From Faecousia sp. (GTDB lineage Bacteria > Bacillota > Clostridia > Oscillospirales > Oscillospiraceae): 8,391 nucleotides of DNA. The DNA is taken from positions 1 to 8,391 of the forward strand of contig JARHYV010000203.1 of NCBI GenBank assembly GCA_029258495.1. Direction: 5' to 3'. A program made the position numbers and the translations under genes. Positions 1 through 5,813 of the stretch are shown in pieces; the stretch's first letter is position 1, and every line of letters begins with the position of its first letter. The notes beneath the pieces were generated by a model. That model was not told where the DNA came from, made no database searches, and saw only the letters and a program-made list of their open reading frames with translations.

Positions 1-187
1 ACAAACATGAAAAGAAATTCATGAGAATTCTAAATTGAGAAAAGAATCATTGTCCTACCAAAATAATTTCTGGTCTCTTTGCTGACACTTTTGTTATCTA
101 TTCTGTTCAATGTTTCTGTCACAGCCCGTGAGATTGTTACTGATCATGTAGTTTCTGTCAGAGAAACCTCCTCCTCATGGAGATTAT
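1..187. other. Left flank with no recognisable bacterial gene; possibly non-bacterial
   Basis: I see no bacterial coding region, promoter or RNA here. The stretch is AT-rich, nearly free of CG dinucleotides (one seen, near 126), and lacks the ribosome sites and hairpin terminators found in the rest of the window. It begins exactly where the neighbouring transaminase gene loses homology. A short hydrophobic frame without a start codon (67-225) runs through it but crosses into the antisense of that gene, so it is probably chance. Because the other end of the window is a mammalian-type repeat, this end may also be host DNA, but I recognise no repeat family in it. Confidence 0.4.
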
Positions 188-688
188 TCAACCATAACGG
201 TGTGCCAGAGCGCCGATCTCTCTGATTGGATTGAGCAGGCCTGTTCCGGTTTCATTATGGGTCGTATGTACCAACGCAATATCCGGGTTCTCCTTCAGGA
301 TCTGTTCCACCTGTTCCAGATCCGGACGCTCATCCACCGGAAATCTCAGATCAATATGCGGTAACCCATAGTATTGGCAGATTTCAACTGCACGGGTGCT
401 GTATGCGCCATTATTGATCACCAAGATGCGCTTTCCTGCGGGCAGCAGCGAATTCAAACATACATCAATGTTGATCGTACCCGAACCACAGAACATGACA
501 GATGTGTATTTCTTCAAGTCGCCGTGAACAATGCGTACGAGATCATCACGCATTTTCCGCATCAGATCGCCAAAATCCTTTTCTCTGGGACAGATATCCG
601 GGACGATCTGAGCAAGCTTTACCGTGTCTGTTGTAGTAGCAGGCCCCGGATTGAGCAAAATGTTTCTCTTAATCCCCTCGATGTACAT
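188..688 (-). pseudogene. Truncated 2-aminoethylphosphonate-pyruvate transaminase-like class V aminotransferase (N-terminal part)
   Basis: Encodes 166 residues of a PLP-dependent class V aminotransferase; the family is normally about 360-370 residues. The N-terminus LLNPGPATTT, the block around VPDICPREKDFGDLM, the GSGT loop near residue 69 (PLP-phosphate region) and the NETGTGLLNP segment near residues 145-154 match the PhnW/AepZ-like branch. That branch interconverts 2-aminoethylphosphonate and phosphonoacetaldehyde, often in phosphonate-decorated surface polymer pathways. The start is the ATG at 688, preceded by AGAAGGAA five bases upstream. The frame ends in TGA right after HRYG, just before the expected PLP-binding Asp, so the catalytic Lys and the small domain are absent. 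The product cannot be active. The cut coincides with the change to the anonymous left flank, so it may be an assembly break in an intact gene rather than true decay. Family assignment is firm; substrate is inferred. Confidence 0.85.
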
Positions 689-836
689 TTTAATTCCTTC
701 TTTATTATTATTTGAACCTCAACATTATATAAATCGATAAAATTATATGTATTTAGTTCATATTCGAGATGTTATCACTTATTTTGGAACATGTCAATAT
801 ATTTTTAGAAATTTCTTACAATTCTTTTTACCTCTA

Positions 837-866
837 TTGACATTTCAGCACCGCAATCTGTAATAC
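837..866 (+). promoter_or_regulatory. Possible sigma-70 type promoter in the spacer upstream of the tRNA
   Basis: TTGACA (837-842) and TAATAC (861-866) are separated by 18 bases. The elements fit a vegetative promoter and point towards the tRNA gene, but a better-placed promoter lies closer to it. This could be a second upstream promoter or chance in an AT-rich spacer. The rest of 689-924 holds the ribosome site of the transaminase gene and nothing else I can name. Confidence 0.3.
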
Positions 867-924
867 GCTTGCAATCCTATGTGCTTGAAATATAAATAAA
901 ATTTCTCTTTTTTAGAAATAGTGC

Positions 925-953
925 TTGCATTTTGGCAACTTATATGTTAGAAT
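925..953 (+). promoter_or_regulatory. Promoter of the tRNA-Pro gene
   Basis: TTGCAT (925-930) and TAGAAT (948-953) have the ideal 17-base spacing. Transcription would start near 960, leaving a leader of about 20 bases before the mature tRNA at 981. Confidence 0.65.
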
Positions 954-980
954 ATCCAAGCTGTCAAGTGAATAGCGTAT

Positions 981-1057
981 CCGGGTGTGGCGAAGTTTGG
1001 TATCGCGCTTGAATGGGGTTCAAGAGGCCGCTGGTTCGAATCCAGTCACTCGGACCA
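981..1057 (+). tRNA. tRNA-Pro (anticodon GGG), CCA encoded
   Basis: A complete 77-base cloverleaf can be drawn. The acceptor CCGGGTG pairs with CACTCGG (one G-U). The D stem GCGA pairs with TCGC around a GTTTGGTA-type loop. The anticodon stem CTTGA/TCAAG holds the loop ATGGGGT, placing GGG at positions 34-36. The T stem GCTGG/CCAGT holds the canonical TTCGAAT loop. The discriminator is A and the CCA end is encoded. GGG reads CCC and CCU proline codons. The gene stands alone between its own promoter and a strong hairpin terminator. The neighbouring phage-like relic on the other strand makes this a plausible former integration site, but I see no duplicated 3' tRNA segment in the window. Confidence 0.96.
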
Positions 1058-1095
1058 AGGGCCAGTCAGATGTTTTATCTGACTGGCCCTTCCTT
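1058..1095 (+). terminator. Rho-independent terminator of tRNA-Pro
   Basis: A perfect 15-base-pair stem pairs AAGGGCCAGTCAGAT (from 1057) with its complement ending at 1091, around a GTTTT loop, followed by a T-rich tract. The stem begins at the last base of the encoded CCA, so the tRNA 3' end and the terminator are directly abutted. Confidence 0.9.
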
Positions 1096-1124
1096 TATAT
1101 TTTATAAACCGTTCCCCAGACCGC

Positions 1125-1313
1125 TCAGGCAGGGTATGCAGTCTTACAGATAATCGATTTCCCAAATGTACCAAATTTTTCGGACGTCCCGGCCTGGGGC
1201 ATTATCATCAGGTACTTGCGCTGCTCCTTTTTATTGATATATGCGGTAATAATTGCAATTTTTCCGGTGTTCGGCACTGCTTCTACTATGAAGTAAGTGC
1301 CGTTTTTATTTCA
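1125..1313 (-). pseudogene. Decayed fragment resembling a phage-associated PBECR-type nuclease domain
   Basis: On the minus strand an open frame of 61 codons runs between in-frame stops at 1311-1313 and 1125-1127, without a convincing start codon or ribosome site. It reads NGTYFIVEAVPN followed by IAIITAYINKKE. I recognise this pattern from memory as the C-terminal beta-strand part of the Barnase-EndoU-ColicinE5/D-RelE-like (PBECR) domains found in Clostridia phage head-morphogenesis proteins. The following residues (KYLMIMPQAGTSEKFG) are less familiar. Only a small part of a domain is present, so it is a relic, probably of a former prophage or integrative element. Its place beside a tRNA gene fits that idea. 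The family call is moderately uncertain; that it is a coding remnant is more secure. Confidence 0.45.
1272..1307 (+). terminator. Hairpin with T-tract, possible plus-strand terminator
   Basis: CGGCACT (1272-1278) pairs with AGTGCCG (1296-1302), and CTTC (1280-1283) pairs with GAAG (1290-1293) inside it, around a TACTAT loop. TTTTT follows directly. The shape is that of an intrinsic terminator pointing towards the symporter gene, upstream of that gene's promoter. It lies inside the minus-strand relic, so the pairing may be a by-product of that coding sequence. No transcript needing it is obvious, because the tRNA already has a terminator. Confidence 0.35.
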
Positions 1314-1339
1314 TTTGGTACATAATGACAACAAATTCA

Positions 1340-1368
1340 TTGACAACACGCACGTCAAAATCTATAAT
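1340..1368 (+). promoter_or_regulatory. Perfect-consensus sigma-70 promoter of the symporter gene
   Basis: TTGACA (1340-1345) and TATAAT (1363-1368) both match consensus exactly, with the optimal 17-base spacer, giving a predicted start near 1375. The 8-base direct repeat TGACAACA occurs at 1326-1333 and 1341-1348, the second copy overlapping the -35 element. This could be a tandem regulator site. Confidence 0.85.
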
Positions 1369-1388
1369 ATAGCAAAATCATTTCTGAA

Positions 1389-1406
1389 TTATCTGTTTAC
1401 AGATAA
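1389..1406 (+). promoter_or_regulatory. Operator-like inverted repeat in the symporter leader
   Basis: TTATCTGT and ACAGATAA are exact inverted 8-base arms around TT, just downstream of the predicted transcription start (about +15 to +32). A two-base centre is too tight for a good RNA hairpin, so a dimeric repressor site is the better reading. Its position would let a bound protein block a very strong promoter. The regulator is not encoded nearby and I cannot name its family. Confidence 0.5.
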
Positions 1407-1438
1407 CTTCTCACAAAACATACAGAAAGGACTATGCT

Positions 1439-2884
1439 ATGGATTCATTAAAGCTTTTTTCACTGATTGGGCTCCTGTTATACTTCATTTTACTGCTTTA
1501 TGCCGTAACCAAAGAGAAGAAGAATACCAACGTTTTGGATTACTTTTTCGCAGGGCGCTCTCTGCCCTACTGGGCTTTATCGATCACCTTCATCGCCTCA
1601 TGGTGGGGTGCAGGCTCCGCCCTGTCCACGGCTGATCTTGCATATGAGGATGGGCTCGGTGCTTTTTGGTACTATGGCGTTCCGGTGCTGATATCTACCT
1701 TCTTGATGATCCTATCCGCCGGCAGCATTCGTCGCGTTGGATATCTGACACAGGGACGCATGATGCAGGCTAGGTACTCAGGTGCCGCCGCAAAACTGCT
1801 GTCCCTGCTGATTCTGGTCTTTATGGTATTCAACGCTGCATCCCAAATGGTCGGTGTCGGCAATTTCTTTGGCTCGTATCTGGGACTTTCCTACGAAACT
1901 GCCGTGCTGCTGGGTACGTTGATCGTGCTGATCTATTCTATGTTCGGCGGATTCCGAGGTGTTGTGTTGACGGATATTATCCAATTTGTCCTGCTGCTGA
2001 TCTCAGCTCTGGTAGTTTTCGGGGTTGGATACACCAATGCAGGCGGCATAGATGGGATACGCAATGCTATGAATGCCGCCGGTAAGCCAGATTATCTCAA
2101 CATGGGTGCAGGTGCCTCCAAATACAGCATGTATGTGATCACCTTCGGATGTGCATGGATGATACAGGCAAATGTATGGCAGCGGATCTCTGCTGCCCGC
2201 ACAGATCGGGATGCACGCAAAATGACTGTCATGAGTTTCTTTGCATATATTCCGCTGTACCTCATGGTCGTCTTTACAGGGATGGCAGGATTCGTCCTGT
2301 ATCCCGAAATACCAAAAGGCGGTGTGGTAACGGCATTGGTCACGGATTACCTGACCCCGGTTCTGGGTGCACTGGTTTTCATCGGCATTTCTGCCGCCAT
2401 CATGTCCACCATGGATTCCCTGCTGAATACAGCCTCTATGACACTGATGCTCGATCTCCTTCCGGAGCATCCGGATGAGAAAAAACAGCTGTCGCGCTCC
2501 CGCATTACAACGCTTTCTGTGACGGCTGTTGCCTTGCTCATTTCTCTGAAAATCCGCTCCATCCTGCAAATATCATGGATGGCATCCGATATCATCACCA
2601 CAGGGGTGTTCGTTCCTCTGGTCATGGGCTTTTTCTGGCGCAGAGGCAACACCTATGGTGCCCTTTCCTCCTTGGGGGTTGGGTTTGTGTACTGTCTTTA
2701 CAATCTGGCAATCAGCTTTGGACTGCCACTGCCTTCCTTCTGGCAGGCGCAATCTGCACAGCAGGTCATTTTGGGTGTTGCACTTTCCTTTGTTGTCTAT
2801 GTAGGTGTAAGCCTCGTTACTCCGCCGGAATACGAAAAGGCGGACGCATTTCTTGCCCAAGCAGGAGTTGGAAAGAAAAAATGA
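1439..2884 (+). CDS. Sodium:solute symporter (SSS/SLC5-type) family permease
   Basis: A 481-residue integral membrane protein that should import an organic solute coupled to sodium (or proton) entry. Hydrophobic stretches fit about 13 helices, the first at residues 4-23. Family features seen are DYFFAGRSLPYWALSITF (34-51), followed by a WWGAGS motif; GGFRGVVLTDIIQ (170-182), the SSS signature; NVWQRISAA (245-253); and STMDSLLNTAS (323-333), the region holding the serine/threonine of the Na2 site. Length is typical. The ATG at 1439 follows AAAGGA with a 7-base gap. The gene is monocistronic between its promoter/operator and the terminator at 2933. The substrate cannot be read from sequence; candidates in the family include proline, pantothenate, sugars, sialic acid and carboxylates. 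Confidence 0.93.
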   Translation: MDSLKLFSLIGLLLYFILLLYAVTKEKKNTNVLDYFFAGRSLPYWALSITFIASWWGAGSALSTADLAYEDGLGAFWYYGVPVLISTFLMILSAGSIRRVGYLTQGRMMQARYSGAAAKLLSLLILVFMVFNAASQMVGVGNFFGSYLGLSYETAVLLGTLIVLIYSMFGGFRGVVLTDIIQFVLLLISALVVFGVGYTNAGGIDGIRNAMNAAGKPDYLNMGAGASKYSMYVITFGCAWMIQANVWQRISAARTDRDARKMTVMSFFAYIPLYLMVVFTGMAGFVLYPEIPKGGVVTALVTDYLTPVLGALVFIGISAAIMSTMDSLLNTASMTLMLDLLPEHPDEKKQLSRSRITTLSVTAVALLISLKIRSILQISWMASDIITTGVFVPLVMGFFWRRGNTYGALSSLGVGFVYCLYNLAISFGLPLPSFWQAQSAQQVILGVALSFVVYVGVSLVTPPEYEKADAFLAQAGVGKKK

Positions 2885-2932
2885 TCCTCTGCTGCATCCA
2901 CCCTTGTAAATAAACTTTTCAATACTATTACA

Positions 2933-2975
2933 AAAACACACAGGATTCCAAAACGAATTCCTGTGTGTTTTGCTT
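2933..2975 (+). terminator. Rho-independent terminator after the symporter gene
   Basis: AAAACACACAGGA (2933-2945) pairs perfectly over 13 bases with TCCTGTGTGTTTT (2959-2971), and the loop can add a few more pairs. The A-rich 5' arm and T-rich 3' arm make it potentially bidirectional. It lies about 50 bases after the symporter stop. Confidence 0.88.
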
Positions 2976-3053
2976 TGCGATATAGGTAATCTGATCAAGC
3001 CATAACTGCACCTCAAGTAAATCTCTGATATATAAATTCCGGTTTTTCTGTGG

Positions 3054-3082
3054 TTGAGAAAATCGTCCCAATGTTGTATACT
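3054..3082 (+). promoter_or_regulatory. Promoter of the EamA-type transporter gene
   Basis: TTGAGA (3054-3059) and TATACT (3077-3082) are spaced by 17 bases, with predicted start near 3089. An AAAGGAG ribosome site (3101-3107) follows, 11 bases before the ATG at 3119, slightly longer than usual. Confidence 0.7.
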
Positions 3083-3118
3083 ACTGTTTGATTTTGAACA
3101 AAAGGAGTTTGATTTAAT

Positions 3119-3985
3119 ATGTGGTTGGTTGCGGCAATCTGCTCTGCCTTCTTTGCCGGAGTGACCGCCATCCTCGCAAAATGCGGAATCAGAGAAACCG
3201 ATTCTGATGTTGCCACTGCACTCAGGACGATCGTGGTTCTGGTATTTTCCTGGATAATGGTTTTTCTTGTGGGTTCCCAGGGTACCATTGGTTCGATCGC
3301 GCCGAAATCCTATCTTTTCCTGATCCTGTCCGGAGCGTCCACCGGTGCCTCATGGATCTGCTATTTCAAAGCACTCTCCATGGGCGATGTAAACAAGGTC
3401 GTTCCCATCGACAAATCCAGCACGATCATATCCGTGCTTCTGGCAATGGTTCTGTTCCACTAAACCCAGAACCTTCTAGCAAAGCTCTGCGGCGTTGCAT
3501 TGCTCACCGTGGGTATTTTTATGATGATCCAGAAAAAAGAAGGTGCAGGGCATGTGAGAAATGCTCAATGGCTCATCTATGCGGTATGTTCTGCTGTTTT
3601 TGCTGCGCTCACTTCCATTCTGGCAAAAATCGGAATTGAAAATGTGGAGTCCAATCTGGGGACTGCCATCCGCACCGGAGTTGTGCTGATCATTGCTTGG
3701 GGCATCGTATTTTCCAAAGGGAAACACAAACAACTCAAGCAGCTGAACAAACGAGAGGTTCTGTATATCATACTGTCAGGGCTTGCAACAGGTGCATCGT
3801 GGCTATGCTACTACTATGCCATCCAAAACGGCATCGTCAGTGTTGTCGTCCCCATCGATAAATTGAGCATTGTGGTTTCCATCGCATTTTCCTATATCGT
3901 TTTCAAAGAAAAGCTCAGTGCAAAAGCTTTTGCCGGTCTGTGTCTAATGATATCCGGCACACTCTTGATGACCATTTGGGCATAG
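3119..3985 (+). pseudogene. EamA/DMT-superfamily transporter gene interrupted by an in-frame TAA
   Basis: Reading the single frame from the ATG at 3119 to the TAG at 3985 gives 288 residues, normal for a two-repeat, ten-helix EamA permease. Only codon 115 (TAA at 3461-3463) breaks it. The two halves are clear duplicates: LSGASTGASWICYF and VVPIDKSSTIISV in the first match LSGLATGASWLCYY and VVPIDKLSIVVSI in the second. The stop falls where the second half has the Glu of FKEK, so a single change from GAA/GAG to TAA explains it; there is no frameshift. Homologous sequence continues in frame at once (LLAKLCGVALLTVGIFMM). Possible explanations are recent inactivation, a sequencing or assembly error, or two separately translated halves starting at the TTG at 3500 or a nearby ATG; no good ribosome site supports the last. 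The substrate is unknown. Confidence 0.85.
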
Positions 3986-4014
3986 ATGTATAAATACCTT
4001 CCCTGCAAAATCCA

Positions 4015-4053
4015 ACCCCCATGGATGATGCCGCCGCGCATCCCCATGGGGGT
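4015..4053 (+). terminator. Hairpin between the convergent DMT and MATE genes
   Basis: ACCCCCATGG (4015-4024) pairs exactly with CCATGGGGGT (4044-4053). Inside it GATGC (4027-4031) pairs with GCATC (4038-4042) around a CGCCGC loop. The stem is very stable but no good T-run follows on either strand, so it may act as a weak terminator or as a 3'-end stabilising structure for one or both convergent transcripts. Confidence 0.5.
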
Positions 4054-4130
4054 GTTCATATTCAAATCATGCACTCTTTCAATTTTCGCACTGTGATCTG
4101 ACCATCTTCTCTTGCATCAAAAGAGGTTCG

Positions 4131-5543
4131 TCACAGAACTTCAGCGCCCTGCTCATCCCTTTGTGACTCCTTCTGCAGATACCTGAAGAACTTCCATGTC
4201 AATGTAAAAGCCACGCAGGCAGCGATCAGATCCGAAAGCGGTGCCGCAAACAGGATGCCATAGATCCCCTGTCCGGCTTGCTGACTCTCAAAGAAATAGG
4301 ACAGCAAAATGGTAAATGCGACAAAGCACACAAGATCCCGGACAATGGAAGAAACCATTGCCTGAACCGATTTTCCGATTGACTGGAAAAAGATGGCTGT
4401 CATTTTTACAAGGCAGGTAAACAGGCACAAGGACAGATAGATCCGGAACACTTTCAGTGCAAATTCCTGATACAGATCGTTTCCTTTGCCGAATACCCCA
4501 ATAACAACCTGTGGGCACAGTTCAAAAATCAGCGTTGCCACAACACCCACCGTCACCGAAGAAATCAGCAGCAAACGATATGTTTCCTTGACCCGATTGA
4601 TCTTTCCGGCACCGTAGTTATAGCCCAAAATCGGCTGTGCGCCAAGTGCGATACCGACAACGATATTGCTCACAATGGTATACACCTTCGTCTGGATACT
4701 GAATACAGAGATCGGAATATCGCTGCCGTATTTAGAAAGCGCACCGTAGTGGAATAACGTCACATTGCTCAGTACCGACATAACAACGATGGAGATCTGT
4801 GTGATAAATGTAGCTCCGCCCAGTGAAATCAAGTGCCGCAGGATCTGTAAATCTATGATGAAACTTCTTTTCGAAAGCTTGAATGTCTTTGGCTTGAAGA
4901 AATAGCAGGCACAGGCAAGGAAGGATACAACCTGACCGATGACCGTAGCGATCGCCGCCCCCTCGATCCCCCAATCCAGTACGAAAATAAAAATAGGATC
5001 CAGAATGATGTTGATGACTGCGCCGGAACTCATAGCTATCATCGCATAGGTCGGGCTGCCATCCGCTCGGATCATGCTGTTCATCACATTCAGCAGCAAA
5101 TAGCACGGAAAGAACATGACGATAATCCGGAAATAAGCCAGTGCCATATCCAGTGTCTGATCTGATGCTCCAAAAACAACCATGAGGGGTCTTTGGAAAA
5201 TCAGGCAAACCACCATCAGAACTGCACTGATCAGCAAGGTCATACTGATCCCGGTGCCGACACACTTGTGTGCGCTGTCACTGTCTTTCCGACCGGAACA
5301 GATGCTCAAATACGCTGCCGCTCCATCCCCAACACACCATGCAAAGGCATTTGCAATACATATGACAGGAAAAGAAATTCCTGTAGCTGCATTTCCAAGA
5401 TATCCCAAGCGGCTGTTTCCAATAAAAATCTGGTCAACGATATTGTAAAATGCACTAATCAGCAAGCCCATAACACAGGGCACAGAAAACTTGAATAATA
5501 ATTTTGAGATTTTTTCCTCTCCGAGAATTCTGTTTGAATCCAT
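4131..5543 (-). CDS. MATE-family multidrug/metabolite efflux transporter
   Basis: A 470-residue, roughly 12-helix protein of the multidrug and toxic compound extrusion family, which exports organic compounds using sodium or proton gradients. The N-terminal MatE repeat shows SVPCVMGLLISAFYNIVDQIFIG and later MIRADGSPTYAMI and INIILDPIFIFVLDWGIEGAA. The second repeat shows ALGAQPILGYNYGAGK and IFFQSIGKSVQAM. All are typical, and length is normal. I use the ATG at 5543 (MDSNRIL), which sits 5 bases after AAAGGAG. A TTG 15 bases upstream is in frame but lies within that ribosome site. The C-terminus is short and charged. A promoter and a purine-class riboswitch with a competing terminator precede the gene, suggesting that the exporter responds to a purine and may expel purines or purine-like compounds. 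The substrate is inferred from regulation only. It diverges from the ABC-F gene. Confidence 0.95.
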   Translation of the reverse strand: MDSNRILGEEKISKLLFKFSVPCVMGLLISAFYNIVDQIFIGNSRLGYLGNAATGISFPVICIANAFAWCVGDGAAAYLSICSGRKDSDSAHKCVGTGISMTLLISAVLMVVCLIFQRPLMVVFGASDQTLDMALAYFRIIVMFFPCYLLLNVMNSMIRADGSPTYAMIAMSSGAVINIILDPIFIFVLDWGIEGAAIATVIGQVVSFLACACYFFKPKTFKLSKRSFIIDLQILRHLISLGGATFITQISIVVMSVLSNVTLFHYGALSKYGSDIPISVFSIQTKVYTIVSNIVVGIALGAQPILGYNYGAGKINRVKETYRLLLISSVTVGVVATLIFELCPQVVIGVFGKGNDLYQEFALKVFRIYLSLCLFTCLVKMTAIFFQSIGKSVQAMVSSIVRDLVCFVAFTILLSYFFESQQAGQGIYGILFAAPLSDLIAACVAFTLTWKFFRYLQKESQRDEQGAEVL

Positions 5544-5556
5544 CTCTGCTCCTTTC

Positions 5557-5623
5557 AAAAATAAAAATCCGCAATAGCCGCCACACTCGTCAAAATCTTT
5601 GACTTATAGCGAAACTATTACGG
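5557..5623 (-). terminator. Riboswitch expression platform: terminator competing with the aptamer
   Basis: On the minus strand CCGTAATAG (5623-5615) pairs over all nine positions (one G-U) with CTATTGCGG (5577-5569), followed at once by A, five T, A, T-run (to 5557) and then the ribosome site. CGC (5611-5609) can also pair with GCG (5581-5579). A nested hairpin GTCAAA-GAT-TTTGAC (5603-5589) fills the loop. The left arm is the aptamer's L3 plus the 3' strand of P3, and inner pairs use the 3' strand of P1. Aptamer and terminator therefore exclude each other, and ligand binding should prevent termination. Confidence 0.8.
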
Positions 5624-5665
5624 TAGTTTGTAGAAACGCTCACCCAATCGTGAGCCTATATAAGT
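5602..5665 (-). ncRNA. Purine-class riboswitch aptamer (guanine-type C74) upstream of the MATE gene
   Basis: The minus-strand leader folds into the three-way junction of purine riboswitches. P1 is ACTTATA/TATAAGT (5665-5659 with 5608-5602). P2 is GCTCAC/GTGAGC with loop GATTGG (5655-5638). The junction GTTTCTAC (5637-5630) matches the family's J2/3 exactly. P3 is AAACTA/TAGTTT around CCGTAA (5629-5612), a near-exact L3. The loops can form the family's GG-CC kissing contact. By alignment to the B. subtilis xpt aptamer from memory, U22, U47 and U51 are kept and the specificity position is C74, as in guanine binders (adenine binders have U). Differences are six-base L2 and L3 loops instead of seven, a shorter P2, G at position 24, and one extra base in J3/1. 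Class is confident; the ligand (guanine, or a variant such as xanthine or 2'-deoxyguanosine) is inferred. Confidence 0.87.
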
Positions 5666-5678
5666 ATCAAACCCAATT

Positions 5679-5707
5679 AATATACCACAGATAGACACAA
5701 AAATCAA
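5679..5707 (-). promoter_or_regulatory. Promoter of the riboswitch-MATE transcript
   Basis: On the minus strand TTGATT (5707-5702) and TATATT (5684-5679) are separated by 17 bases. The predicted start near 5672 lies just upstream of the aptamer's P1 strand at 5665, giving a leader of about 130 bases that contains the complete riboswitch and terminator. Confidence 0.7.
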
Positions 5708-5813
5708 CCCAATTTCTCGTATTTTTCCAATCATATCCACATGATGCAGAAAAGATAGGCAAATGTACGAAAGTATGATAAGATATAGAAAATATCACGC
5801 AAGGGAGATCACC

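Noticed and set aside
67..225. Plus-strand hydrophobic frame resembling a signal peptide (LVSLLTLLLSILF)
   Set aside because: It has no start codon or ribosome site after the upstream TAA and runs into the antisense strand of the transaminase gene.
2003..2569. Long minus-strand open frame of 188 codons
   Set aside because: It is antisense to the well-supported symporter gene; its His/Cys/Arg-rich composition is typical of a shadow frame.
4108..4125. Small inverted repeat CTCTT/AAGAG just after the MATE stop as a dedicated terminator
   Set aside because: It has only five base pairs and no following T-run on the minus strand; the hairpin at 4015-4053 is far stronger.
4732..5265. Second minus-strand open frame of 177 codons within the MATE gene
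   Set aside because: It is an alternative frame of the MATE gene with Cys/His/Asp-rich translation and no family resemblance.
5763..5813. Upstream in-frame ATG giving 17 extra residues on the ABC-F protein
   Set aside because: It has no ribosome site, whereas AAGGGAG sits correctly before the ATG at 5814, where the ABC-F homology begins (MLLSIEHLCIDFG).
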